Assembly (NCBI GenBank): GCA_002422085.1
Contig: DISZ01000011.1
Location: forward strand, 41,768-105,767
Direction of reading: 5' to 3'
DNA length: 64,000 bases
Source of the DNA: Rhodobacteraceae bacterium UBA6197
Lineage (GTDB): Bacteria; Pseudomonadota; Alphaproteobacteria; Rhodobacterales; Rhodobacteraceae
The notes under the pieces: model-generated
The model's database searches: none
Seen by the model: the letters and a program-made list of their open reading frames with translations, nothing else
Told to the model about the DNA's origin: nothing
Shown: one piece after another, positions 17,344 through 25,684 of the stretch
How the letters are laid out: the number at the start of each line of letters is the position of its first letter
Numbering within the stretch: position 1 is the first letter of the stretch
Program-made: the position numbers and the translations under genes

Positions 17344-17618
17344 TCGGGATCATTCGGGCCGCGGTTTTCGGATTTATCGGCCTGTCCGTCGTCTATCTTC
17401 TGGTCTCGGTCTATTCGCGTTCGGTCGCCCGCGAGAACCTGGAAAAGGAATGGGACGAAGCCCCTCCCGATGGCTCTGGTGAAACCGAGCGGGATGCCTA
17501 TATCAGAGCGGGGATGCGGGACTATGAGAAAAGCCTGCGCAAGAAGCTGGTGGTGCTGGTCTTCATCATCCCGATGCTGGTGATCGGGGTGACGATCTAT
17601 CTGGTGAATTATCAATAG
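17340..17618 (+). CDS. Small two-helix membrane protein of the AAA+ cluster
   Basis: This is a 92-residue protein. The first membrane helix covers about residues 4-25 (IIRAAVFGFIGLSVVYLLV) and the second about 69-90 (LVVLVFIIPMLVIGVTIYLV). The soluble loop of roughly 40 residues between them is charged (ENLEKEWDEAPPDGSGETER). The ATG overlaps the stop of the DUF6638-like gene. An upstream in-frame start at 17313 exists but would lie inside that gene. The hairpin topology with both ends on one side suggests a membrane anchor for the cytoplasmic partners. No family recognised. Confidence 0.8.
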   Translation: MIGIIRAAVFGFIGLSVVYLLVSVYSRSVARENLEKEWDEAPPDGSGETERDAYIRAGMRDYEKSLRKKLVVLVFIIPMLVIGVTIYLVNYQ

Positions 17619-17628
17619 GAGGCCTGCG

Positions 17629-18312
17629 ATGTGGGGCTATGTGAAATGGACGTTCCGGGTTGTCGTGGCGTTGGTGTTGGTGGCGTTCTTTCACTATACG
17701 CTGCCCCAGCATGACGTGGTGCGCGTCACCCGGACCTTCAACCAGCTGACCACGATCGGCAGCAACTGGCTGTTCTATGCCTCGCCCGACAGCGGCACCA
17801 CCGCCAGCGACGTTGATGAAAAGCGCGATATCCGGTTCATCGATTCGGTGCGCCCGAACGGCAAGGTCGTGGTTTACCGCAACGAGGATACTGGCTGGAT
17901 CTGGCCGCCCTATTTCAAATACGACAGCTCGAACCTTCAGGCCGAGGCCTCGAACCTGACTTCGAACGAGGCGACCCCGAAATGGGTGATGGTCACGCAT
18001 TACGGCTGGCGTTTGCCGATCCTGTCGATCTACCCCAACGCGGTCTCGATCAAACCCGTGGCCGGACCGGATGCGACGGTATTTCCCTGGGTCAACGTGA
18101 TCGTGCTGACCGCGCTTTTGCTGTTGGTGCTGATGATCCGCCGGATGTGGCTGCAATTTCGCGAACGCGCCATCGATCCCGTGCTGCACGACATGAGCGA
18201 GACCTGGGACGACGTTGAATCCCAGGCCGATGCCGCCGGCGACAGGGCGCGCGGGCTGTGGGGGCGTTTCAAGGGCTGGCTGGGCACTTTCAGCGCCAAG
18301 CCCCGAGGGTGA
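17629..18312 (+). CDS. DUF1523-family membrane protein
   Basis: This is a 227-residue protein beginning MWGYVKWTFRVVVALVLVAF, an N-terminal membrane helix (about 6-23). HYTLPQHDVVRVT follows, then an extracytoplasmic domain, a second helix (about 152-170) and a charged cytoplasmic tail. I recognise the N-terminal motif as that of DUF1523, an uncharacterised family common in Rhodobacteraceae. A strong AGGAGG lies seven bases before the ATG, ten bases after the preceding stop. As last gene of the cluster it is followed at once by a perfect inverted repeat of the dispersed family. It probably forms the membrane end of the system together with the 92-residue protein. Confidence 0.82.
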   Translation: MWGYVKWTFRVVVALVLVAFFHYTLPQHDVVRVTRTFNQLTTIGSNWLFYASPDSGTTASDVDEKRDIRFIDSVRPNGKVVVYRNEDTGWIWPPYFKYDSSNLQAEASNLTSNEATPKWVMVTHYGWRLPILSIYPNAVSIKPVAGPDATVFPWVNVIVLTALLLLVLMIRRMWLQFRERAIDPVLHDMSETWDDVESQADAAGDRARGLWGRFKGWLGTFSAKPRG

Positions 18313-18318
18313 CTCCGG

Positions 18319-18408
18319 GCTTTCAGCTTCGTCCAAATATCCCCGCCGGAGGCTCCCCTGGCCGGATGCGGGAGCCTCCGGCGGGGATATTTGGACGAAG
18401 CTGAAAGC
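18319..18408. repeat. Perfect 39-bp inverted repeat closing the AAA+ cluster
   Basis: The arms at 18319-18357 and 18370-18408 are exact reverse complements, enclosing a 12-base loop. Each arm is of the second repeat type (GCTTTCAGCTTCGTCCAAAT then ATCCCCGCCGGAGGCTCCC). It lies between the convergent DUF1523 gene and a small unknown gene, a natural place for a bidirectional transcription end. Confidence 0.88.
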
Positions 18409-18420
18409 GCAAAGACCGTC

Positions 18421-18759
18421 TCAGAGCCGACTGAAGAATGGGTCGATTGCCCAGTAGCTCAGGAAACTCCGGGCATGTTTGCGCGGAATTCCAAGGGTTT
18501 CCATCGCATAAAGATCCACGCTGAGAAGCGCGGCAAGGCGGTAGCCCTGTGCCGCGCCGTCCCGCGCCGGGCTGCCGTGGGCAAAGTTCGTCTCGATCGC
18601 GACCGAGGCGGATACCAGGGCAAAGACGATTTCCAAAGGCGGGGAGTCGGGCCAGCGGGTCACAAGATCTCGTACGAGAGGGCGCCACGCCTCGCCCGGA
18701 TCGAGAAGCTTCTCGATGGCGAAAGTGACACGGTCATCCTCGTCCATGCGATAGGTCAT
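18421..18759 (-). CDS. Uncharacterised 112-aa protein
   Basis: The protein begins MTYRMDEDDRVTFAIEKLLD and is predicted mostly helical. It has DLVTRWPDSPPLEIVFALV and a C-terminal PRKHARSFLSYWAIDPFFSR. I do not recognise a family. The open frame continues upstream to 18816, but the start at 18759 fits better with composition; the ribosome site (GGTGGCGG) is weak. The stop lies 12 bases from the right arm of the perfect inverted repeat, which may terminate it. Transcription converges with the AAA+ cluster and diverges from deoC. Coding is supported by length and composition only. Confidence 0.6.
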   Translation of the reverse strand: MTYRMDEDDRVTFAIEKLLDPGEAWRPLVRDLVTRWPDSPPLEIVFALVSASVAIETNFAHGSPARDGAAQGYRLAALLSVDLYAMETLGIPRKHARSFLSYWAIDPFFSRL

Positions 18760-18970
18760 CGTGCCGCCACCTACACCAATCCGTCGAGGCGTTGCCGAAA
18801 ACAGGCTCGAATGCAATGAGATGCAAAGCTGTTTAATGATTTAGACGCTGCGTCGGGGCTTGTGAAGCAAAAGGTTAACGCGCCTCGTAAGCCGTTGAAG
18901 CGGCGCGCGGCATTCGCTAGCTTTGGCGCGCTGGCCGCCCGAAGTGGCCTGATCCTAAGGAGGCTTGATG

Positions 18971-19936
18971 ATGGCAACCCCCAGCCCGCATGGGTTCGCG
19001 CGCAATGTCGGCGTGCCCTTGGCGCCCGATTGGTTCGAGCAGGTAGCGGTGAACACGCCTGCGGCCGAGCGTCGGGCCGAAAGCCTTGCCGGGCGGCGCA
19101 GCCTGAAGAAGGAATGGCAGGCGGCGTGGCTGGTGAATGCGATTCGCTGCATGGATCTGACGACGCTGGCGGGTGATGATACGGACGACCGGGTGGCTCG
19201 GCTTTGTGCCAAGGCCCGCAGCCCCTTGGCGCCGCATATCCTTGTCGGGTTGGGTCTGGGGTCGGTTCAGACCGGGGCGGTGTGCGTCTATCCGACGCTG
19301 GTGGCGGCGGCGGTGCGGGCGCTGGCGGGGTCGGGGGTGCCGGTGGCCTCGGTGGCGACGGGTTTTCCGGCGGGGCTGATGCCGCTGGACCTGCGGCTGG
19401 CCGAGATCCGCTATGCCGTGGACCAGGGTGCTGCGGAAATCGATATCGTGATTTCGCGGGCATTGGTGCTGCGCGGCGATTGGGCCGCACTTTATGACGA
19501 GATCGCCGCGATGCGGGCGGCCTGTGGTGCGGCACATATGAAAGCGATTCTGGCGACCGGCGATCTGGCGACCCTGCGCAATGTCTACAAGGCCAGCATG
19601 GTGGCGATGCAGGCGGGCGCCGATTTCATCAAGACCTCGACCGGGAAAGAGGCCGTCAATGCAACGCTGCCGGTCAGTCTGGTGATGCTGCGGGCGTTGC
19701 GGGATTACGGAACGCGGACCGGGTTCAAGGTGGGGTTCAAGCCGGCGGGCGGGATGAAAACCGCCAAGGATGCGCTGGCCTGGCAGGTCTTGATGCGCGA
19801 AGAGCTGGGCCGCGACTGGCTCAGCCCCGATCTGTTCCGGCTGGGGGCGTCCAGCATGCTGGGCGATATCGAGCGGCAGCTCGAGCATTTTGTAACGGGG
19901 CGCTATGCGTCCTCAACGCGCCATGCGCTTGCCTGA
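18971..19936 (+). CDS. deoC: Deoxyribose-phosphate aldolase
   Basis: DeoC cleaves 2-deoxyribose 5-phosphate to acetaldehyde and glyceraldehyde 3-phosphate in deoxynucleoside breakdown. The protein is about 321 residues, the long form with an N-terminal extension of about 60 residues. The Schiff-base lysine lies in ADFIKTSTGK and the second lysine in VGFKPAGGMKT. CVYPTLV, AAEIDIVI and KAILATGDL complete the barrel motifs. AAGGAGG at 18957-18963 serves ATGs at 18968 and 18971; the latter has the better spacing of seven. The next gene, an aldehyde dehydrogenase nine bases downstream, would oxidise the acetaldehyde product. Confidence 0.95.
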   Translation: MATPSPHGFARNVGVPLAPDWFEQVAVNTPAAERRAESLAGRRSLKKEWQAAWLVNAIRCMDLTTLAGDDTDDRVARLCAKARSPLAPHILVGLGLGSVQTGAVCVYPTLVAAAVRALAGSGVPVASVATGFPAGLMPLDLRLAEIRYAVDQGAAEIDIVISRALVLRGDWAALYDEIAAMRAACGAAHMKAILATGDLATLRNVYKASMVAMQAGADFIKTSTGKEAVNATLPVSLVMLRALRDYGTRTGFKVGFKPAGGMKTAKDALAWQVLMREELGRDWLSPDLFRLGASSMLGDIERQLEHFVTGRYASSTRHALA

Positions 19937-19944
19937 GGGATGAG

Positions 19945-22287
19945 ATGGTTACCGTGACAGAGATACTGGAAACGATGGAATATGGTCCCGCCCCCGAGGC
20001 TTCGGGCGACGTGCGGGCTTGGCTGGCCGCGCGCGGTCCGTTCGGGCATTTCATCGATGGGGAGTTCACCAAGCCCGGCGCGTTGTTCGGAGCGGTGAAC
20101 CCGGCCGACGGTCAGGTCTTGGCCGAGGTCAGTCAGGGCTCGACCAAGGATGTCGCAGCGGCCGTGGCGGCGGCCCGCGCCGCGCAGGGCCCCTGGGCGG
20201 CGCTGCCCGGCCATGAGCGGGCGAAATACCTTTATGCGATCGCCCGCCACATCCAGAAACGCGAGCGGTTTCTGGCGGTGCTTGAGGTGCTTGACAACGG
20301 CAAGCCGATCCGCGAGGCGCGCGATATCGACCTGCCTTTGGTGGTGCGCCACTTCTATCATCATGCCGGTTGGGCCGAGATGCTGGCCGAGGAATTTCCC
20401 GGCGCCGCCCCGGTCGGGGTCTGTGGCCAGATCATCCCCTGGAACTTTCCGCTGTTGATGCTGGCATGGAAGATCGCGCCGGCGCTGGCGGCCGGGAATA
20501 CGGTCGTGTTGAAACCTGCCGAATACACGCCGCTGACCGCGCTGGCCTTTGCCGAGATTTGCGCCGAGGTCGGGCTTCCGGCGGGGGTGGTGAACATCGT
20601 CACCGGCGACGGCGACACCGGGGCGGCGCTGGTCGCGGCCAAGGTGGACAAGATCGCCTTTACCGGGTCAACCGAGGTCGGGCGACTGATCCGCCGCGCC
20701 ACGGCAGGTACCGGCAAGAAACTTTCGCTGGAACTGGGTGGCAAGTCGCCGTTCATCGTCTTTGCCGATGCCGATCTGGATGCGGCCGTCGAGGGCGTGG
20801 TGGATGCGATCTGGTTCAATCAGGGGCAGGTGTGCTGCGCCGGCAGCCGGATTTTGGTCGCCGAAGCCGCAGCCGAAGTCTTTACTGCGCGTCTGACGGC
20901 GCGGCTGGCCAAGCTGCGGGTGGGCGATCCGCTGGATAAATCGACCGATATCGGCGCCATCGTGCATCCGGTGCAGCTGGCGCGGATCCATGATCTGGTG
21001 GCCGAGGGGCAGGCCGCCGGCGCGTGTCTGGTGCAGGCCGAATGCCAATTGCCGGCGAAGGGCAATTTCTACGCTCCGGGGTTCATGACCGGGGTGGCGC
21101 CCGCCAATCCGGTCGCGGTTGAAGAGATCTTTGGCCCGGTGGCGACCTTGACCACCTTTCGCACCCCCGCCGAAGCGGTCGAATTGGCCAATAACACCCG
21201 CTACGGGCTGGCAGCTTCGATCTGGAGCGAAAACGTCACGCTGGCTTTGGATGTTTGTTCGAAGGTGAAAGCCGGGGTGGTTTGGGTCAACTCGACGAAC
21301 CTGTTTGATGCCGGGGCGGCGTTTGGCGGAATGCGCGAAAGCGGTTTTGGCCGTGAGGGCGCGCGCGAGGGCCTGGCCGAGTATCTGGCCGCGCCCGAGG
21401 TTGCGGCGGTGCCCGAGGCGGTGGCCTTGCCGCCCAATGCCGCGCCGGGGGCGGGCGCCGTGGCCGAGCCGCTGGACCGGACCGCCAAGATGTATATCGG
21501 GGGCGCGCAAAAGCGCCCCGACAGCGGCTATTGCTATGCGGTGGTCGCCGAGGGGCGCACGCTGGGGCTGGCGCCTCTGGGCAACCGCAAGGATATCCGC
21601 AATGCCGTCGAGGCGGCGCACAAGGCCAGCAGTTGGGGCAAGGCCACCGGCCATAACCGCGCACAGGTGCTTTATTACATCGCTGAAAACCTGTCGGCGC
21701 GGGCGGCCGAGTTTGCGGCGCGACTGGAAAGTGCCGGGGGCGACGGCGCCGAGGTCGAGGCCACGATCCGGCGCGCCTTCTACTATGCCGCGCAGGCTGA
21801 CAAGCATGACGGCGCGGTGCATGCGACTAAATCGGCGCATGTGACGCTGGCGATGCCCGAGCCGTTCGGTGTCATGGGCATTGCCTGCCCGAATGACGCG
21901 CCGCTGCTGGGGTTTGCGAGCCTCGTGCTGCCGGCGATCGCGATGGGCAATCGGGTGGTGGCGATTCCTTCTGAAACGATGCCGCTGGCCGTGACCGATC
22001 TCTATCAGGTCTTTGATACGTCGGACCTGCCGGGCGGAGTGGTCAACATCGTCACCGGCCCGCGCGATGACCTGGCCCGCACCCTGGCGCAGCATGATGA
22101 CGTGTCCGCGATGTGGTATTGCGGCAGCCCCGAGGGCGGTGCCATGGTCGAGGCGGAAAGCGCGGGCAACCTGAAGGCGACCTGGGTGCTGAAGAACCGC
22201 GACTGGCAGGGGGCGGGCGCACAGGGGCGCGCCTATCTGGACCGGGCGACCCAGTGGAAGACGATCTGGGTGCCCTACGGCGAATAG
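19945..22287 (+). CDS. Two-domain aldehyde dehydrogenase (ALDH16-like)
   Basis: This is a 780-residue cytoplasmic protein with two aldehyde dehydrogenase modules. The N-terminal one (about 30-480) is complete: IPWNFPLLMLAWK, FTGSTEVGR, the general-base glutamate in LELGGKSPF (Glu263), and the nucleophile region NQGQVCCAGSR (Cys297 or Cys298). EEIFGPVATL is also present. The C-terminal module (about 487-780) keeps fold-like segments (MPEPFGVMGIACPNDAPLLG, GGVVNIVTGP) but has no visible nucleophilic cysteine motif, so it is probably structural. This is the arrangement of ALDH16. Its place directly after deoC suggests that it removes acetaldehyde from deoxyribose breakdown. An AGGGATGAG ribosome site precedes the ATG. 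Confidence 0.93.
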   Translation: MVTVTEILETMEYGPAPEASGDVRAWLAARGPFGHFIDGEFTKPGALFGAVNPADGQVLAEVSQGSTKDVAAAVAAARAAQGPWAALPGHERAKYLYAIARHIQKRERFLAVLEVLDNGKPIREARDIDLPLVVRHFYHHAGWAEMLAEEFPGAAPVGVCGQIIPWNFPLLMLAWKIAPALAAGNTVVLKPAEYTPLTALAFAEICAEVGLPAGVVNIVTGDGDTGAALVAAKVDKIAFTGSTEVGRLIRRATAGTGKKLSLELGGKSPFIVFADADLDAAVEGVVDAIWFNQGQVCCAGSRILVAEAAAEVFTARLTARLAKLRVGDPLDKSTDIGAIVHPVQLARIHDLVAEGQAAGACLVQAECQLPAKGNFYAPGFMTGVAPANPVAVEEIFGPVATLTTFRTPAEAVELANNTRYGLAASIWSENVTLALDVCSKVKAGVVWVNSTNLFDAGAAFGGMRESGFGREGAREGLAEYLAAPEVAAVPEAVALPPNAAPGAGAVAEPLDRTAKMYIGGAQKRPDSGYCYAVVAEGRTLGLAPLGNRKDIRNAVEAAHKASSWGKATGHNRAQVLYYIAENLSARAAEFAARLESAGGDGAEVEATIRRAFYYAAQADKHDGAVHATKSAHVTLAMPEPFGVMGIACPNDAPLLGFASLVLPAIAMGNRVVAIPSETMPLAVTDLYQVFDTSDLPGGVVNIVTGPRDDLARTLAQHDDVSAMWYCGSPEGGAMVEAESAGNLKATWVLKNRDWQGAGAQGRAYLDRATQWKTIWVPYGE

Positions 22288-22295
22288 CCCTTCGC

Positions 22296-22317
22296 GCGCC
22301 CCGCTGCGGCGGGGCGC
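22296..22317. terminator. GC hairpin between convergent ALDH and grxD genes
   Basis: GCGCCCCGC - TGC - GGCGGGGCGC can form a strong stem of about nine pairs, immediately after the ALDH stop and before the grxD 3' end. No long T run follows, so it is a plausible but not classical terminator. Confidence 0.5.
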
Positions 22318-22323
22318 CGGGCT

Positions 22324-22355
22324 TGGTGCCTAGACGTTGGTGCCTAGACGTTGGC
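22324..22355. repeat. 14-bp tandem duplication at the grxD stop codon
   Basis: TTGGTGCCTAGACG occurs twice in a row, then TTGG. On the minus strand this duplicates the end of grxD (AACGTCTAG plus five bases), so a second copy of the last codons and stop follows the first. Confidence 0.75.
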
Positions 22356-22703
22356 GGCGCGGATCTTTTCGGCGGCGTCCTTGTCAAAGGCGATGCCCTT
22401 GTCGGTGAACAGCGCGTCCAGTTCGCCCGAAAGGGTCATTTCGGTGATGATGTCACAGCCCCCGACGAATTCGCCCTTGACGTAAAGCTGCGGGATCGTC
22501 GGCCATTCCGAGAAATCCTTGATCGCCTGGCGGACATCGGCATCCGCCAGCACATTCACGTCGGCGAAATCGACGCCCATGAAATTCAGCACGCCTGCGA
22601 CGCGGCTGGAAAAGCCGCATTGCGGCATGTCTTTGGTGCCCTTCATGTAAAGCACCACATCGTTCTTGGTGATCGTGTCACGGATCTGGTCGATGGCGGT
22701 CAT
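22344..22703 (-). CDS. grxD: Monothiol glutaredoxin (Grx4/GrxD type)
   Basis: This is a 119-residue CGFS-type glutaredoxin. These proteins bind a [2Fe-2S] cluster with glutathione and work with BolA proteins in iron-sulfur delivery and iron sensing. The motif MPQCGFSSR puts the cysteine at residue 29. WPTIPQLYVKGEFVGGCDI carries the cis-proline and glutathione-binding segment. The ATG at 22703 has AAAGGA nine bases before it; the longer frame from 22727 adds eight unlikely residues. bolA lies just upstream on the same strand, which fits the known functional pair. The last codons and stop are followed by a 14-bp tandem duplication. Confidence 0.96.
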   Translation of the reverse strand: MTAIDQIRDTITKNDVVLYMKGTKDMPQCGFSSRVAGVLNFMGVDFADVNVLADADVRQAIKDFSEWPTIPQLYVKGEFVGGCDIITEMTLSGELDALFTDKGIAFDKDAAEKIRAANV

Positions 22704-22814
22704 GTCATTTGTCCTTTCAATTGCCATCGCTTCGCGCGCGAGGGCCGTAATTCCTGATCCCGGAGCGGTCTTGCCCCGGATCCCCCCTGTCTGAGCCGAG
22801 CCGGGTCCGGCCGC

Positions 22815-23057
22815 TTATTCCGGGGCTTTGGTGGTCAGCGCCAGCGCGTGCAGATCCCCGCTGGGGCCGTCCATCGCCCCTTTCAGCGCGGCATAGACAG
22901 CACGTTGTTGCTGGACGCGGTTCATCCCCCTGAAGCTTTCGTCAACCACCTCGGCCGCCCAATGGTTCCCGTCACCAGCCAGATCGGTGATGGTGATCCG
23001 GGCATCGGGAAAGCGGGCCCGGATGAGGTGTTCGATGTCCTGCGCTTCCATGGCCAT
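22815..23057 (-). CDS. BolA-family protein
   Basis: This is an 80-residue BolA/IbaG-type protein. It has the family helix-turn pattern and VQQQRAVYAALKGAM as the C-terminal helix, with FRGMNRVQQQRAVY matching the conserved 'F-x-G-x-x-x-x-x-R-x-x-x-V-Y' region. AAEVVDESF supplies part of the ligand loop and HALALTTKAPE the C-terminal strand. An alternative Met lies two codons in. It sits between purL and grxD on the same strand, the usual arrangement in this family of bacteria, and should form a heterocomplex with the CGFS glutaredoxin to bind a [2Fe-2S] cluster. Confidence 0.93.
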   Translation of the reverse strand: MAMEAQDIEHLIRARFPDARITITDLAGDGNHWAAEVVDESFRGMNRVQQQRAVYAALKGAMDGPSGDLHALALTTKAPE

Positions 23058-23183
23058 GGGCTGGTTCCTTTGTGGCTTTCATCCTGATTTAGAGCCGGCA
23101 GGCGCGCGCCGCAAGGCCCGCTTGCGACTCTGCGTCAGATTGCCGAGGCCCCGGACCGGCAAATTGCGCCTTGAACCGGGCCG

Positions 23184-23248
23184 GGCTTCTTTTTGGAACA
23201 AATACTCCCGGGGGGGGGTGCGGGGGGCCGGCAGCCCCCCGGCGCGGC
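23184..23248. repeat. Single arm of the dispersed repeat with G-run
   Basis: GGGCTTCTTTTTGGAACAAA then TACTCCCG runs into a stretch of nine G and a GGGGGGCCGGCAGCCCCCCGG stem. It lies in the 200-base gap between the purL stop and the bolA start on the minus strand, immediately downstream of purL. Confidence 0.7.
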
Positions 23249-23254
23249 GCGGCC

Positions 23255-25414
23255 TCAGGCGACCGCTGCGGCAAAGGCGCCGCGATAAAGCATCGACAGT
23301 TCCGCCAGCGAGGCCGTCGCCGCACCAAACCGGATGGCGTTGCCACCGAAATGGCCAACCCGCGCCAGTGGCACATCGGTCAAAAGCGCCGCCGCCTCAA
23401 GCGCGGCCGCCCCTGCGCCATCACAGACCAGCAGATAGCGCGCCTGATCTTCGCCAAACAACGTGGCGATGTCCTCGGCCACCAGCGTCACGCCAAGCCC
23501 CGCCGCTTCGGCCATCTCGAAGGCGGCCAGCGCAAGGCCGCCGTCCGCCAGGTCCGTGGCACCCTTGACGTGCTGGCGCTGGGCGCGCAGGAATTCACCA
23601 TGCCGGCGTTCCGCCACGAGATCGACCATTGGCGCGTCGCCCGCCTCCAGCCCGAAGGCCTCGACCAGAAGCGCCGACTGTCCAAGGTGGCCAAAGCTGT
23701 CACCGATCAGCAGAGCGATGTCGCCCTCGGCCGGCTGCCCGGCGATCAGCTCGTCCAGCGAGGCCAGTAGCCCGACCGCGCCAATCGTCGGCGTCGGCAG
23801 GATGCCGGTGCCGTCGGTCTCGTTGTAAAGCGACACATTGCCCGACACGATCGGAAAATCGAGCGCGCGGCAGGCCTCGCCGATGCCTTTGATCGCACCG
23901 ACCATCTGGCCCATGATCTCGGGTTTCTCGGGGTTGCCGAAGTTCAGGTTGTCGGTCGTGGCCAGCGGCAGCGCGCCGACGGCCGAAAGGTTGCGGTAAG
24001 CCTCGGCCACCGCCTGTTTGCCGCCCTCGTAGGGGTTGGCCTTGACGTAGCGCGGCGTCACGTCCGAGGTGAAGGCCAGCGCCTTTTGGGTGCCATGCAC
24101 GCGCACCACGCCCGCGCCCTGACCGGGGCGGCGCACGGTATCGCCGCCGACCTGCGTGTCATACTGTTCCCAGACCCAGGCCTTGTGGGCGTAGTTCGGG
24201 CTGCTGATCAGCGCCCGCAGCGCCTCGATCGCGCCGATCTCGGGGACCGCGCCCAGAGGCGCCGCGGGCGGCGTCTCGACCCAGGGGCGGTCATATTCCG
24301 GGGCGGTGCCCGACAGCGCCTTCAGCGGCAGATCGGCCTTGACCTGATTGCCATGCAGGACCAGGAACCGGTCTTCGGCGATGGTTTCACCGACAATGGC
24401 GAAATCCAGATCCCATTTGACGAAGACCGCCTTGGCCACCGCCTCCAGCGCCGGGTTGAGCACCATCAGCATCCGTTCCTGCGACTCGGAAAGCATCATT
24501 TCATAGGCGGTCATGCCGACTTCGCGCACCGGCACCCGGTCCAGATCAAGCCGGATGCCAAGGTCGCCCTTGTCGCCCATCTCGACCGCCGAACAGGTCA
24601 GCCCCGCCGCCCCCATGTCCTGAATCGAGATGACCGCGCCCGTCGCCATCAGCTCCATGCAGGCTTCCATGAGGCATTTTTCGGTGAACGGGTCGCCGAC
24701 CTGCACGGTGGGGCGCTTTTCCTCGATCGTGTCGTCGAATTCGGCCGAGGCCATGGTCGCGCCGCCAACCCCGTCGCGCCCGGTCTTGGCCCCCAGATAG
24801 ACCACCGGCATGCCGACGCCCGAGGCCGCCGAATAAAAGATCTTGTCGGTGTCGGCCAGACCCGCCGCAAAGGCGTTGACCAGGCAGTTGCCGTTATAGG
24901 CGGCGTGAAAGCGCACTTCGCCGCCCAGATTGGGCACGCCAAAGGCATTGCCATAGCCGCCGACACCCTCGACCACGCCTTTCACCAGATGCGCGGTTTT
25001 CGGATGCGCGGGCACGCCGAAGGACAGCGAATCCATCGCCGCGATCGGTCGTGCGCCCATGGTGAACACGTCGCGCAGAATGCCGCCGACCCCGGTGGCC
25101 GCGCCCTGATGCGGCTCGATATACGAGGGGTGGTTGTGGCTTTCCATCTTGAAGACGACCGCCTGCCCGTCGCCGATATCGACCACGCCCGCGTTTTCGC
25201 CCGGCCCGCAGATCACCTGAGGCCCGGTGGTCGGCAGGGTGCGCAGCCATTTCTTCGAGGATTTGTAGGAACAATGTTCGTTCCACATCGCCGAAAAGAT
25301 GCCCAGTTCGGTAAAGCTGGGCTCGCGGCCGATGATCGTCAGAATGCGCGCGTATTCGTCGGGCTTCAGCCCATGGGCGGCGATCAGTTCGGGGGTGATC
25401 TTCGGCTCGGTCAT
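23255..25414 (-). CDS. purL: Phosphoribosylformylglycinamidine synthase, large subunit
   Basis: PurL performs the ATP-dependent amidation of FGAR to FGAM in purine synthesis. It is the short (719-residue) form that works with PurQ and PurS. Motifs present are MWNEHCSYKSSKKWL (about residues 44-58), MESHNHPSYIEPHQGAATGV with the catalytic histidine, VQVGDPFTEKCLMEACMEL, GAAGLTCSAVEMGDKG, and NLNFGNPEKPE with NVSLYNET in the second half. GGAGGCCCCG precedes the ATG. It lies upstream of bolA and grxD on the same strand; purQ and purS are not in the window. Confidence 0.97.
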   Translation of the reverse strand: MTEPKITPELIAAHGLKPDEYARILTIIGREPSFTELGIFSAMWNEHCSYKSSKKWLRTLPTTGPQVICGPGENAGVVDIGDGQAVVFKMESHNHPSYIEPHQGAATGVGGILRDVFTMGARPIAAMDSLSFGVPAHPKTAHLVKGVVEGVGGYGNAFGVPNLGGEVRFHAAYNGNCLVNAFAAGLADTDKIFYSAASGVGMPVVYLGAKTGRDGVGGATMASAEFDDTIEEKRPTVQVGDPFTEKCLMEACMELMATGAVISIQDMGAAGLTCSAVEMGDKGDLGIRLDLDRVPVREVGMTAYEMMLSESQERMLMVLNPALEAVAKAVFVKWDLDFAIVGETIAEDRFLVLHGNQVKADLPLKALSGTAPEYDRPWVETPPAAPLGAVPEIGAIEALRALISSPNYAHKAWVWEQYDTQVGGDTVRRPGQGAGVVRVHGTQKALAFTSDVTPRYVKANPYEGGKQAVAEAYRNLSAVGALPLATTDNLNFGNPEKPEIMGQMVGAIKGIGEACRALDFPIVSGNVSLYNETDGTGILPTPTIGAVGLLASLDELIAGQPAEGDIALLIGDSFGHLGQSALLVEAFGLEAGDAPMVDLVAERRHGEFLRAQRQHVKGATDLADGGLALAAFEMAEAAGLGVTLVAEDIATLFGEDQARYLLVCDGAGAAALEAAALLTDVPLARVGHFGGNAIRFGAATASLAELSMLYRGAFAAAVA

Positions 25415-25511
25415 CGGGGCCTCCTGTGCAGCGTCAGCGCGTCTTAGAACAGGGGGGGATTTGGGGAAAGGCCCGATTTGGCGCCAAGGGCGCCGAATCC
25501 CGCGCCCGAGA

Positions 25512-25541
25512 CAAAAAAAGACCGGGCAAAGCCCGGCCTAA
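25512..25541 (-). terminator. Rho-independent terminator downstream of the LysR gene
   Basis: Read on the minus strand, GGCCGGGC-TTT-GCCCGGTC forms a strong stem followed by TTTTTTTG. It is about 140 bases after the stop of the LysR gene and about 100 bases before purL, so it isolates purL from read-through. Confidence 0.85.
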
Positions 25542-25684
25542 GTCCAACAGGGAGGTAGAAGGTGATGAGAGTTTCCTCAAACCATCGCCTTCACAGCCCG
25601 ATTTATGGGCAGAGTGAGAAGGGTTCAAGTGAAATAATGCTGCACCTGCATCATAGCCGCCATGCGTTGCACGTATGCCTCACC

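Noticed and set aside
25630..25684. Short minus-strand frame of about 12 codons after the LysR stop
   Set aside because: It is too short, with no clear ribosome site; it lies before a terminator and is more likely untranslated.
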